DNA of 64,000 nucleotides from the NCBI GenBank assembly GCA_016710935.1, contig JADJTY010000012.1, forward strand, positions 434,001 through 498,000, written 5' to 3'. Position 1 is the first letter of the stretch, and the number at the start of each line of letters is the position of its first letter. The DNA comes from Chitinophagaceae bacterium. GTDB lineage: Bacteria; Bacteroidota; Bacteroidia; Chitinophagales; Chitinophagaceae. Under the pieces are notes generated by a model. That model was not told where the DNA came from, made no database searches, and saw only the letters and a list, made by a program, of their open reading frames with translations. Positions 9,598 to 18,318 of this stretch are shown in pieces. Made by a program: the position numbers and the translations under genes.

Positions 9598-10281
9598 TTA
9601 CAAATCAAACTTATACCCCACGCCTTTTACAGTAGTAATACAATCAAGGTTTAATTTCTGCCTGATCTTGCGGATATGTACATCAATGGTGCGGTCGCCC
9701 ACAATTACTTCGGTTCCCCAAACCTGGTTTAATATTTCGTTGCGCAAAAATACTTTACCAGGCTTCCCGGCCAGTAAAGCCAGCAGTTCAAATTCTTTAC
9801 GGGCAAGAATGATATCGTTGCCCTGGTAGGTAACAATATATTTTTCTCTGTCAATGATCAGATCGCCTATTTGTAAAATGCCGGTGTCTTCTTTATTTAC
9901 CCGCCTGAACAGTGCATTCACTTTACTTACCAGCACTTTAGGGCTAACCGGTTTGGTAATGAAATCATCTGCCCCCGTTTCCAAACCCTTTACTTCTGTT
10001 CCTTCATCACTTAATGCTGTTAAAAAAATAATGAGCGTATTATTAAATGCGGGCTGCATGCGCAGGATATTACAAACTTCAATTCCGTTTTTACCGGGCA
10101 TCATAATATCCAGTATGATCAGATCGGGCATGGAGCGTTTTGCCTGGTCGATGGCTTCATTCCCGTTCTTAGCTGTTATTACTTCGTAGCCTTCGTTTTG
10201 CAGGTTGTATTGAATGATCTCGAGGATATCCGGTTCATCGTCGGCAATTAGTATTTTTTTAACAGTATTTGTTACATGCAT
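9598..10281 (-). CDS. Response regulator, OmpR/PhoB family
   Basis: The protein has 227 residues. The receiver domain has the acidic pair in ADDEPD, the phospho-acceptor Asp in LIILDIMMPG, the Thr in FLTAL and the Lys in TKPVSP. The C-terminal winged helix (about residues 135-225) ends RTIDVHIRKIRQKL and TVKGVGYKFDL, typical of OmpR/PhoB. It is first in the operon with the kinase at 8460. The frame can start at a TTG at 10290, but that codon is part of the -7 box, so the ATG at 10281 is chosen. This leaves a leader of only a few bases. Confidence 0.92.
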   Translation of the reverse strand: MHVTNTVKKILIADDEPDILEIIQYNLQNEGYEVITAKNGNEAIDQAKRSMPDLIILDIMMPGKNGIEVCNILRMQPAFNNTLIIFLTALSDEGTEVKGLETGADDFITKPVSPKVLVSKVNALFRRVNKEDTGILQIGDLIIDREKYIVTYQGNDIILARKEFELLALLAGKPGKVFLRNEILNQVWGTEVIVGDRTIDVHIRKIRQKLNLDCITTVKGVGYKFDL

Positions 10282-10287
10282 ACGCAG

Positions 10288-10295
10288 CAAAAATA
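10288..10295 (-). promoter_or_regulatory. -7 promoter box for the response regulator
   Basis: TATTTTTG on the minus strand matches the Bacteroidota -7 consensus TAnnTTTG exactly. Transcription should begin about four bases after the G, near 10284, almost at the ATG at 10281. Confidence 0.6.
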
Positions 10296-10375
10296 GTCTT
10301 TACCTTTAATCAGGAACAATGTTTGTACAGGGTTTTGTATTATCAAATTGTTAAGGGAATACAGTGCATTAACAA

Positions 10376-10383
10376 TAAATTTG
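10376..10383 (+). promoter_or_regulatory. -7 promoter box for the secreted protein at 10448
   Basis: TAAATTTG matches TAnnTTTG exactly, about 65 bases before the chosen ATG. A TTG lies 25 bases upstream, a little further than a usual -33 element. Confidence 0.5.
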
Positions 10384-10447
10384 AACCTTAAAACGATATA
10401 TGTGCAGGTGCTTACGTAATTTTATGAAGCCCCGCCAGCAATGTACT

Positions 10448-12660
10448 ATGAAGAAATATTTACTCAGTTGTTTAATACTCATCAGTTTTACCCCTGTTTT
10501 TGCTGCGCAGGATTCTGTTATTGTACCCATTTACCGCCAGCTTTTTCATGATAAGATAGATCATGAACAAATTTTACTCGATCAGCTTGATGGAAAAAAG
10601 GATGGCCGCATCAGCCTTACACATAAACCTGAGGTTAACCTGGCCGTTACAGAAGTAATGACCAATAAGATCAATGAACTGGAAGATTTTGTGGAAAGAA
10701 ATGACAGTATTGCCACCAATAATGAAAAGATCAAATACCTGACTTATATTGAAAGCCTGCTGAAAAAATTTAAATACAGTTACAGATCAAAAGAATTTAA
10801 CCCGGCTTTTACGCCGCAGTTGGTAGAAGCATTTGAAAAAATAATGATAGCCGACATTGACAGTTTAAGTATGTTGGCAGAAATCGAAAAAGCGCCTTAT
10901 GCAATTGGCAAAATACTTACAGAAATATTTGCAGAAAACACCGGATATACCGAAAGCAAAAAAATATTGTACTTAAAGTATGCTACGCTTTATCCCGCTA
11001 AAATTCTGCAAACCATTGAGCCTTACGTTAACGAACCATTTGCCGATTCGCTGGTTGTACTAAGTTGCCTGTTAAACCCTACAGCAATCTACAATATTTC
11101 CCAGGCTCCCGGCTCAACATTGGGCATGCTGGTTCACCGCAACAACAATCCCCTGGTTAAAGCAATTGTGGAGCTCAGCAAAACACCCAATGCATTATTG
11201 TATTTTCCTTTTTTGGATGATATTTTAAAAGGCAATAAAACGATAGAAGATATCAGAAAGTATGTGGGAACCGGTGAGGTTGGCTACGACAGCATTGGAT
11301 ATTTTAAACTGCTGGTGCAAACGGAAATTAACTATTTTGCAAGAATGACATCTGTTGCAAAAGACACGCCTATAGCGATGTTTGGCCCTAATGGTCTTCG
11401 TGAAAAATTAAAAGAAAAAGCCATCCAGCATTTTGTAACTCCCATAAACGAGCTGCACGATCTGAGCAACATCAACATGCGCATGAAGGCAACAGATTCT
11501 TTATCTGCCGTTGACCTGTATTTTATGATGATCATGGGCGAAAATGATATTTATACATCAAGCTTTAAACACAGCTATGCCCGTTTTTTGCAGCGGCTTG
11601 GTAAAGAACCAAGAACAGATTCATTGCTGCAGTATGTACATTATGATTTTTTTAAAAAGTTTATTAAAATGACTGCCAATTTTAATAAACTTGATAATTT
11701 TTTGAGCTACATGCCTCAAAGTTCCTCAGAAACTTTAATGCGGGAGTTTATTGCAAACCTGGACAATACCGGCACCCTGGAAGATGCAATAGATGTGGCA
11801 GATTCTTACAGCAGTATTACCGATAAAAAATTGCAAAGCACCATACTGGGTTATGTTATGAGCAATGAAAAAGATTGTATTGAAAAAAACAATGGCCGGG
11901 GTAAAACCATTTACGGGTTACTGAAGACCATTTTTTATCGGCTGACACCACCAATAAAATTAACCTCACCAGCCTGCTGGGCATACCTTCTATTTATGAA
12001 ATTGACAATAAAGAGATGAAGGACGACAGCGGAAGAATCATACAACAGGTTTACTGGTATGGCGATAAGGATGGCAAAACATTTTTCCCGTCTTTCATTA
12101 ATTCTTTTTCGCCCAAAGAATGGACCATCACTTATAACAGCGAGTGGTACGAGATCAGATCTAAAAAAGGCAATGTTTGGGTTTTTGCCAACCGCCCGCT
12201 GGATAATGATGCCAACCTGGATGACAGTGCACAGATACACCTCAATAATTACCTGTATGAAAACAATATGCAACCGGCCGTTGTAGTGCATCGTGGGCAT
12301 AGCTACTGGCTGCCGCGTACCATCCGGCGTATGGCCGGTGATGCAAAAATTGTAGTGCTTGGTTCCTGTGGCGGTTTTAAAAATTTAACCGATATTATTG
12401 AAATAAATCCCGATGCACATATCATATCTACCAAAGAAATTGGTGCAGGTGATATAAACCGGCCCATTCTCAATTATTTAAACAACACATTTGAATCGGG
12501 CAAAACACTGGTATGGAAAAACATGTGGGCCTCGCTTACAAAATTGTTTGTTGCAGATCCCAGCAGTTCTATCAGAGACACTTGGGAAAGCTATATACCC
12601 CCCTACAAAAACCTGGGCGCCATTTTTTTGAAAGGATATCATAATATGGTGCAGGAATAG
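10448..12660 (+). CDS. Secreted protein with possible clan CD cysteine-peptidase domain, frameshifted
   Basis: A frame ending at 12019 and another from about 11937 to 12660 join into one protein of about 737 residues. One missing T in the T6 run at 11931-11936 explains the break; with it restored the join reads TIFLSADTTNK. A signal peptide (KKYLLSCLILISFTPVFAA) begins at ATG 10448; an earlier ATG at 10400 would bury it. Most of the chain is helical and unrecognised. Near the C-terminus VVVHRGHSYW and VVLGSCGGF place a His and a Cys after hydrophobic strands, as in caspase-fold (clan CD) peptidases. That match is inference. Substrate and role are unknown. Confidence 0.65.
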
Positions 12661-12664
12661 GCTA

Positions 12665-12692
12665 TTTGCAATAAGCAATAGTTAATAGGCAT
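12665..12692. repeat. Degenerate heptamer repeat
   Basis: Four seven-base units follow one another: TTTGCAA, TAAGCAA, TAGTTAA, TAGGCAT. They start just after the stop of the secreted protein. This is a single-arm member of the heptamer family seen elsewhere in the window. Confidence 0.5.
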
Positions 12693-12758
12693 TACAATAA
12701 TCCGCTTACTTCATCCTTCGCTGGTAAACACAAAACCACAAAACTCAAAACCATCTTC

Positions 12759-12766
12759 TATCTTTG
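12759..12766 (+). promoter_or_regulatory. -7 promoter box for the ABC exporter
   Basis: TATCTTTG fits TAnnTTTG exactly. The G is only five bases before the ATG at 12771, so the transcript is predicted to be leaderless. Confidence 0.65.
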
Positions 12767-12770
12767 CAGC

Positions 12771-14575
12771 ATGACCGATCAAGCCAAGGCAAAAAGAAAA
12801 ATATTCAATTTTTCATTGTTGCGCAGGGTGTTTCATTTTGCAGCTCCTTATAAAAATAAATTTTACGGCTCGCTGGTTTTAGCCATTGTACTTGCGGTGA
12901 TTGCGCCACTGAGGCCGATGCTTATTCAACTTACCATAAATGATGGCATTAAAAACAATACCACATCTCATTTTATAGATGGCCCCGGTGGTTTTATCAT
13001 TGAGATAACCATTATTCAGATCGTTCTGCTGATGCTGGAAACTGGTCTACGGTTCTTTTTCACTTTTCTTACTGCTTCTTTGGGCCAGAGTGTTGTGCGG
13101 GACATGCGGGTAAGCACCTACAAAAAAATCCTTCATCTTAATTTATCGCAGTACGATAAAACACCCATCGGTACGCTTACCACCCGCACGATCAACGACA
13201 TTGAATCCATCAATGAAATTTTTAGTGACGGATTGATACCCATCATTGCCGATCTGCTGGCCATTATTTCTGTATTGGCTTATATGTTTTCTGTTAGTCC
13301 TGTTTTAACATTAGTATGCCTGGCACCTTTTCCGGTTTTAATTGTGGCCACTTATTTTTTTAAAGAAAGTGTAAACAAATCTTTTATACAGGTTCGCAAC
13401 GCAGTAGCCAATTTAAATGCATTTGTACAGGAGCATATTACCGGTATGGCAGTAATACAGGCTTTTGCGGCAGAGAAAAGAGAGTTTAAAAAATTCAACA
13501 CCATTAATAAGCAACACCGCAATGCCAATATTAAAGCCATTTTTGCCTACTCCGTTTTTTTTCCGGTGGTAGAACTGGTGATGGCTTTATCCATTGGCCT
13601 GCTGGTGTGGTGGGCCGCAAAAGATGTGGTTGATGATCAGCAGGCCGAAAAGTTGGCGGTGTTATTACCGCATTTATACTTTGTTTGAATTTGCTCTTCA
13701 GGCCGCTGCGGGTAATTGCCGATAAATTCAATGTGCTGCAAATGGGCATGATTGCCAGCGAACGTGTTTTTAAAGTGCTGGATAATGAGGATACAACCAT
13801 CAACGACGGTAACATTGAAACAAAACACTTAAAAGGCAAGGTTGAGTTTAATAAAGTTTGGTTTGCTTATATAGAGGAGCAGTATGTTTTAAAAGATATC
13901 AGCTTTACGCTGAAAGCCGGCGAAACACTTGCCATTGTTGGCCATACGGGCAGTGGTAAAACTTCAATCATCAGTTTACTCAACCGTTTGTATCATATAA
14001 ATAAAGGAAGCATCAGGATTGATGAAACCAATATTGAAGATTTTCGCCTGGATGATCTGAGAGCGAATATTGCCGTGGTATTGCAGGATGTGTTTCTCTT
14101 TAGCGGCTCGGTAAAGGATAATGTTACGCTCCGTAATCCTGATATAAAAGATGAAGAAGTGGAACGGGCCGCCAAAATGATTGGCATACATGATTTTATT
14201 CTGCAGTTGCCCGGTGGTTACGATTACAATGTGATGGAAAGAGGCGCTACGCTTTCATTGGGGCAACGGCAATTGCTTTCATTTGTAAGGGCATTATTGT
14301 ACGATCCCGCTATTCTGATACTGGACGAAGCCACTTCCTCTGTGGATACCGAAAGTGAAGCCCTGATACAACACGCTATCGACAAATTGATTGCCAACCG
14401 CACTTCTATTGTTATTGCCCACCGCTTATCTACCATCCGCAAAGCCAATAAAATAATGGTGCTTGATAAAGGCGAAATAAAGGAAATAGGCAGCCATGAT
14501 GAATTGCTGGAAAAACAGGGGTTTTATTACCAGTTGCATAAGATGCAGTTTGAAAAACAGGGTAATTTGGCATAA
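12771..14575 (+). CDS. ABC exporter (MsbA-like half-transporter), frameshifted
   Basis: Frames 12771-13688 and 13685-14575 together make a normal exporter of about 601 residues. The first part has the membrane domain with the coupling stretch DTTRTIND-like TTRTINDIESINEIF. The second has Walker A GHTGSGKTS, the Q-loop LQDVFLF, signature LSLGQRQLLS, Walker B ILILDEATSSVD and the switch IAHRLSTI. Adding one A to the A4 run at 13648-13651 restores EKVGGVITAFILCLNLLFRP across the join. It probably exports lipid or a hydrophobic compound as a homodimer; the substrate is not deducible. The ATG lies immediately after a consensus promoter. Confidence 0.85.
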
Positions 14576-14642
14576 ATTCATAATATCTTATCATTCCCAT
14601 AAATTCTTCCCCCTCAATTTTTAATTTCACCCCTCCATCCCT

Positions 14643-14650
14643 TATCTTTG
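14643..14650 (+). promoter_or_regulatory. -7 promoter box for the atp operon
   Basis: TATCTTTG matches TAnnTTTG exactly, 20 bases before the atpB start. No clear -33 TTTG is visible. Confidence 0.6.
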
Positions 14651-14670
14651 CGCCAAATTACAGGTATATT

Positions 14671-15837
14671 ATGGCATCGAAGAGCATCAAATCAATACTG
14701 GTAGCGGTTTTCAGCTTAAGTTTAGTGTTTTTTTCTAATGTTACTTTTGGGCAAGACCACCACACAGAAGAACCTGCCAAAAAAGAGAAGATCTTTGATG
14801 CCAATGAAGTCATCTTCGGCCATATCATGGATGCCCATGAATTCCATTTTTTATCTTACAAGGGCTCCGACGGGCAGATGCATCACGCAACCATTCCCCT
14901 GCCGGTTATTTTATATTCAAAAGAGAAAGGTTTTTCCTACTTCATGTCTTCTGCTTTTCATCACGGGCACGAGGTTGTTGATGGCTACGCTTTATTGACC
15001 AATGAAAGGATCGACCACGAAAAATTAGACCGCAATAAATATGCAGCAGGCCATATTGTACCGGTTGATGAAAACGGAAAAATAAACGAATCGGTAAAAG
15101 TGTACGACATTTCACTTACCCGTAACGTGGTTCAAATGTTGCTGGCCCTCACTTTACTGGTTGTCATCCTTATCAGGGTTGCCAAAAAATACGGTACCGG
15201 ACAAGGAATAACCTCAGCGCCGAAAGGCATGCAAAACACCATGGAAACGATTGTTAACTTCGTTAATGATGAAGTTGCTAAACCAAACCTGGGTGCAAAA
15301 AGCAAACAATACCTGCCTTATCTTTTAACGGTATTTTTATTTATCCTTATCAATAATATTGTGGGCCTCATACCGGGTACAGCAAATGTTACCGGAAATA
15401 TTGCCTTTACCTTTGTTTTATCAATTATTTCCTTTGTGGTGATCCTTTTCAGCAGTAATAAACATTACTGGATGCACATCATCAATCCCCCGGGTGTGCC
15501 GGGTTGGGTTAAAGTCATTTTGGTTCCGGTTGAGATCCTGGGCATATTCACCAAACCATTCGCCTTAATGATCAGGTTGTTTGCCAACATGGTGGCGGGC
15601 CATATTCTGATCATCTGTTTAATATCGCTCATCTTCATCATGGCGGCATTAAACCAGTATGTAGGCTGGGGCTTTTCTCCGTTCTCCATTGCTTTTACCA
15701 TTTTCATTTATTTCATCGAGGTACTGGTTGCGTTTTTGCAGGCCTTTATCTTTACTATATTAACAGCAGTATTCATTGGCCAGGCTTTTGAAGGCGGTCA
15801 TGATGATCACGCACATGATACTGTTGCAGCACATTAA
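14671..15837 (+). CDS. atpB: ATP synthase F0 subunit a
   Basis: Subunit a forms the proton half-channels of the F0 motor in the inner membrane. The protein is 388 residues, over 100 longer than the E. coli protein. A signal peptide ending FSNVTFGQ and a His-rich periplasmic domain (to about residue 150) precede the usual five or so helices, as in other Bacteroidota. The essential Arg is in FALMIRLFANMVAGH near residue 305. The C-terminus is again His-rich (GGHDDHAHD). It is the first gene of the F0 cluster, with its own promoter. Confidence 0.97.
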   Translation: MASKSIKSILVAVFSLSLVFFSNVTFGQDHHTEEPAKKEKIFDANEVIFGHIMDAHEFHFLSYKGSDGQMHHATIPLPVILYSKEKGFSYFMSSAFHHGHEVVDGYALLTNERIDHEKLDRNKYAAGHIVPVDENGKINESVKVYDISLTRNVVQMLLALTLLVVILIRVAKKYGTGQGITSAPKGMQNTMETIVNFVNDEVAKPNLGAKSKQYLPYLLTVFLFILINNIVGLIPGTANVTGNIAFTFVLSIISFVVILFSSNKHYWMHIINPPGVPGWVKVILVPVEILGIFTKPFALMIRLFANMVAGHILIICLISLIFIMAALNQYVGWGFSPFSIAFTIFIYFIEVLVAFLQAFIFTILTAVFIGQAFEGGHDDHAHDTVAAH

Positions 15838-15872
15838 TACAAGTTTTTTTTAACCAACATAAATTCACAATT

Positions 15873-16109
15873 ATGAATTTTTTCTTATTAGAAGCAGTAG
15901 CTAACGCAGGTGGTGCCATTGGTGCCGGACTGGGTGCTATCGGAGCCGGTGTAGGTATCGGCCAGATTGGTAAAGGCGCATTGGAATCAATCGCCCGCCA
16001 GCCCGAAGCTATCAATGACATCCGTAGTAACATGATCCTTACAGCCGCTTTGGTTGAGGGAGCAGCGTTATTTGCGATCATCATTGGTTTCCTGGCTATG
16101 GTGCTTTAA
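15873..16109 (+). CDS. atpE: ATP synthase F0 subunit c
   Basis: This 78-residue hairpin forms the c-ring. Helix one is glycine-rich (GAIGAGLGAIGAGVGIG), followed by the polar loop ARQPE that contacts the central stalk. The proton-binding Glu is in ALVEGAALFA of helix two. The residue after the Glu is Gly, not the Ser/Thr typical of sodium types, so proton coupling is likely. A strong hairpin follows directly, which may set its level above that of the later genes. Confidence 0.97.
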   Translation: MNFFLLEAVANAGGAIGAGLGAIGAGVGIGQIGKGALESIARQPEAINDIRSNMILTAALVEGAALFAIIIGFLAMVL

Positions 16110-16116
16110 AAAACCT

Positions 16117-16158
16117 TTACTGCATCCAAAGTACAGGACGGAGGATGCAGTAATTTTT
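16117..16158 (+). terminator. Strong hairpin with T-run between atpE and atpF
   Basis: TTACTGCATCC (16117-16127) pairs perfectly with GGATGCAGTAA (16143-16153), and TTTTT follows at 16154-16158. This is a textbook intrinsic terminator, yet it lies inside the atp gene cluster, so it may give partial termination or mRNA end protection. Confidence 0.75.
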
Positions 16159-16184
16159 ACCCCCTAACCCCCTGAAGGGGGAAC
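16159..16184. repeat. C5/G5 hairpin repeat
   Basis: ACCCCCTAACCCCCTGAAGG runs into GGGAAC; C5T pairs with AG5. Related copies lie at 18216-18247 and, inside nadB, at 56621-56658. Confidence 0.6.
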
Positions 16185-16240
16185 AAAAGAGGAGATCGAC
16201 ATTGACTATTTAGAATTTTTTATTTTATAAATACTATAAA

Positions 16241-16735
16241 ATGCAATTATTAACACCGGCCTTTGGCCTTATCATCTGGACACTTCTTGCTTTCCTTATC
16301 GTGTTTTTTCTGTTGAAAAAATTTGCATGGCCTGCTATTATTGGTGGTTTGGCAACACGTGAAAAAAACATCGCTGATTCTTTGGCTACCGCCGAAAGAA
16401 TTAAGCTTGAAATGGCGCAAATGAAGAATGACAATGAAGCCATTCTTACCCAGGCGCGGGAAGAAAGGGCCAGCATGCTTAAAGAAGCCAAGGAAACCAA
16501 AGACAAAATGATCTCTGAAGCCAAAGAAGAAGCGAAAGTTGCGGCAAATAAGATCATGACCGAGGCACATGCTTCTATCCAAAACCAGAAAATGGCTGCT
16601 TTAACTGAAATTAAAAACCAGGTTGGTAGCTTAGTACTGGAAGTAAGTGAAAAAGTATTGCGTAAAGAATTAAGCAACAAAGCAGAGCAGGAGAGTTATA
16701 TTAAGACACTGGCTGCAGAAGTAAAATTGAATTAA
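16241..16735 (+). CDS. atpF: ATP synthase F0 subunit b
   Basis: Subunit b is the peripheral stalk of ATP synthase. The 164-residue protein has one N-terminal membrane helix (LIIWTLLAFLIVFFLLKKF) and then a long charged coiled coil rich in Ala, Glu and Lys. It reaches the expected length. It is separated from atpE by 131 bases holding a terminator-like hairpin and a C5/G5 repeat, and from atpH by a heptamer hairpin. No consensus promoter is visible before it. Confidence 0.96.
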   Translation: MQLLTPAFGLIIWTLLAFLIVFFLLKKFAWPAIIGGLATREKNIADSLATAERIKLEMAQMKNDNEAILTQAREERASMLKEAKETKDKMISEAKEEAKVAANKIMTEAHASIQNQKMAALTEIKNQVGSLVLEVSEKVLRKELSNKAEQESYIKTLAAEVKLN

Positions 16736-16742
16736 GTTTAAT

Positions 16743-16808
16743 AAGCTTCAAGCCGCAAGCCACAAGCAGTCTCTTCTACTTGTAGCTTCCCCCCTTGTAG
16801 CTTGCAAC
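16743..16808. repeat. Heptamer-iterated hairpin between atpF and atpH
   Basis: The left arm is AAGCTTC AAGCCGC AAGCCAC AAGCAGT (16743-16770), all AAGCNNN. The right arm, read on the other strand, is TTGC AAGCTAC AAGGGGGG AAGCTAC AAG. The two arms can fold together. One unit in the right arm has eight bases. Confidence 0.7.
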
Positions 16809-16817
16809 TCAAATAAT

Positions 16818-17384
16818 ATGAATAATCCACGTTTAGCAGGTCGTTACGCAAAAAGTTTACTGGATCTGGCAACAGAGCAAAACCAGGTAGATGCCGTATA
16901 TGCCGATATGAAATGGTTACACAGCATCTGCAAAAGCAATCCCGATTTTGTGAACATGCTGCGCAGCCCGGTTATTAAACCAACTGCCAAAGGAAAGATC
17001 ATTGAATCAATCACCAAAGAAAGAGTAAGCACACTTACCAGTGCTTTTATACAGTTACTGGTACGTAAGGCAAGAGAAACAAACCTGCCCGAAATTGCAA
17101 CTACTTATATTGACCAGTTCAATGCACTGCGTAATATTCATAAAGTAAAAATTACCACAGCCGATCCTATTACAGATGATATGCTGAATGCCATCATGGC
17201 CAATGTAAAAGCTACAGCTACAGCAGGACAAACATTTGAAGTAGAAACAGCAGTAAACAACGAACTGATTGGTGGATTTTTACTGGAAACTTCAGGTACA
17301 TTGGTTGATGCCAGCATTTTAAGAGACCTGAAGGATATTCATAAGCAGTTCATGAATAATGATTACCTGCACAGGATCAGATAA
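16818..17384 (+). CDS. atpH: ATP synthase F1 subunit delta
   Basis: Subunit delta (OSCP-like) joins the b stalk to the top of F1. The protein has 188 residues. It starts NNPRLAGRYAKSLLDLA, the conserved N-terminal helix, and ends GGFLLETSGTLVDASILRDL, the conserved C-terminal motif. It is the last gene of this cluster: a terminator follows and atpA and atpG are not present. They must lie elsewhere in the genome. Confidence 0.96.
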   Translation: MNNPRLAGRYAKSLLDLATEQNQVDAVYADMKWLHSICKSNPDFVNMLRSPVIKPTAKGKIIESITKERVSTLTSAFIQLLVRKARETNLPEIATTYIDQFNALRNIHKVKITTADPITDDMLNAIMANVKATATAGQTFEVETAVNNELIGGFLLETSGTLVDASILRDLKDIHKQFMNNDYLHRIR

Positions 17385-17412
17385 TTTTCACTTGTAGAAT
17401 AAAAGAAATTAC

Positions 17413-17440
17413 AAAGCCGCAAATTAAATTTGCGGCTTTT
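17413..17440 (+). terminator. Intrinsic terminator of the atp cluster
   Basis: AAAGCCGCAAA (17413-17423) pairs with TTTGCGGCTTT (17429-17439) around TTAAA, ending in a T-run. Its A-rich upstream side could also serve the convergent minus-strand gene at 17472. Confidence 0.8.
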
Positions 17441-17471
17441 GTATTTAATCTAAGTGACACAGCTTGAAAAC

Positions 17472-18214
17472 CTAAAATTCAAACACCGGTGTCTTTATAT
17501 CATGATAAAACAAGAACGTCCACTTTTCTTTTTCACCCTGCTCCCACCACTGTTGCCGAAGCTCCATACATTTACGGCCATCAAAATCGTACTTGGCAAT
17601 AAACTTGTTTTTCATTTGCTGTAACTGCGGGGCCACATCAGCACCAAAGAAAATTTTCTGCCCGTCTTCTTCGATCCAAAATACCTGGTGAAAGGGACAA
17701 TGAGCGCCTGTTACTTCGTACTTAATATAATCTCCGATCATTCCATTGCCCTGTGTAAAAATAACCTGGTCGGTCTGGCCCAATATTTCAAATTCCGTGG
17801 GCGTGTAAGAAGGTTTACCCTTTGCCATCGCAAAGTCAAACTCATCCTTATTTACAAAGTATTCCGCATTGGGAAAACTCATGAATTTCTGGTTCAGTAT
17901 TTTATCTTCTTTGCTTACTCCTCCGCTATGGTCTTTATGTAAATGGCTTAGTAAAACTTTAGTTACTTCCAGCGGGCCAATGCCATTGTTCAGTAAATTC
18001 TGGTGAATCTGTAAAGTGCCATCCGGACATTAAAGCCAAGCCCGGTATCAAGTAAGAGCACATCTTTTGAAGTAATAATTACAAAGGGTTGTATCTCTAC
18101 CAGCAAACTGCCCAGGGGGCGTTGCTGCAGGTCGTCTTTGTTAGTGTTAAAGGGTACAAAAACCTTGGTAGCATCAATGGTAAAAGCGCCTTCGCTGAGT
18201 GGAAGTATTTTCAT
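17472..18214 (-). CDS. MBL-fold metallo-hydrolase, frameshifted
   Basis: Frames 18214-17990 and about 18024-17472 join into a protein of about 247 residues. The break is a missing base in the GG at 18025-18026. Adding one gives FNVPDGTLQIHQN and then SHLHKDHSGG, the zinc-binding HxHxDH motif of metallo-beta-lactamase-fold hydrolases. Further metal ligands fit TGAHCPFH and FFGADV. No signal peptide is present. The substrate is unknown; relatives include lactonases and thioester hydrolases. The ATG at 18214 is preferred to a TTG at 18220 that lies in a C-rich repeat. Confidence 0.75.
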
Positions 18215-18215
18215 A

Positions 18216-18247
18216 CCCAACCCCCCAGCCCCCTAAAGGGGGAGTTT
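18216..18247. repeat. C5/G5 hairpin repeat
   Basis: CCCAACCCCCCAGCCCCCT is followed by AAAGGGGGAGTTT. The C5T/AG5 core pairs. It lies directly upstream of the metallo-hydrolase start and resembles the copies at 16159 and 56621. Confidence 0.6.
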
Positions 18248-18318
18248 GCACCCTGAAAATTTTCAGTGTATCTGGAAAAAAAAAGAGTTGGATGCATAAG
18301 TATTTAAAAAGGCTTTTA

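Noticed and set aside
14671..15120. N-terminal extension of AtpB as a possible fusion
   Set aside because: Signal peptide plus His-rich domain is common in AtpB of this phylum.
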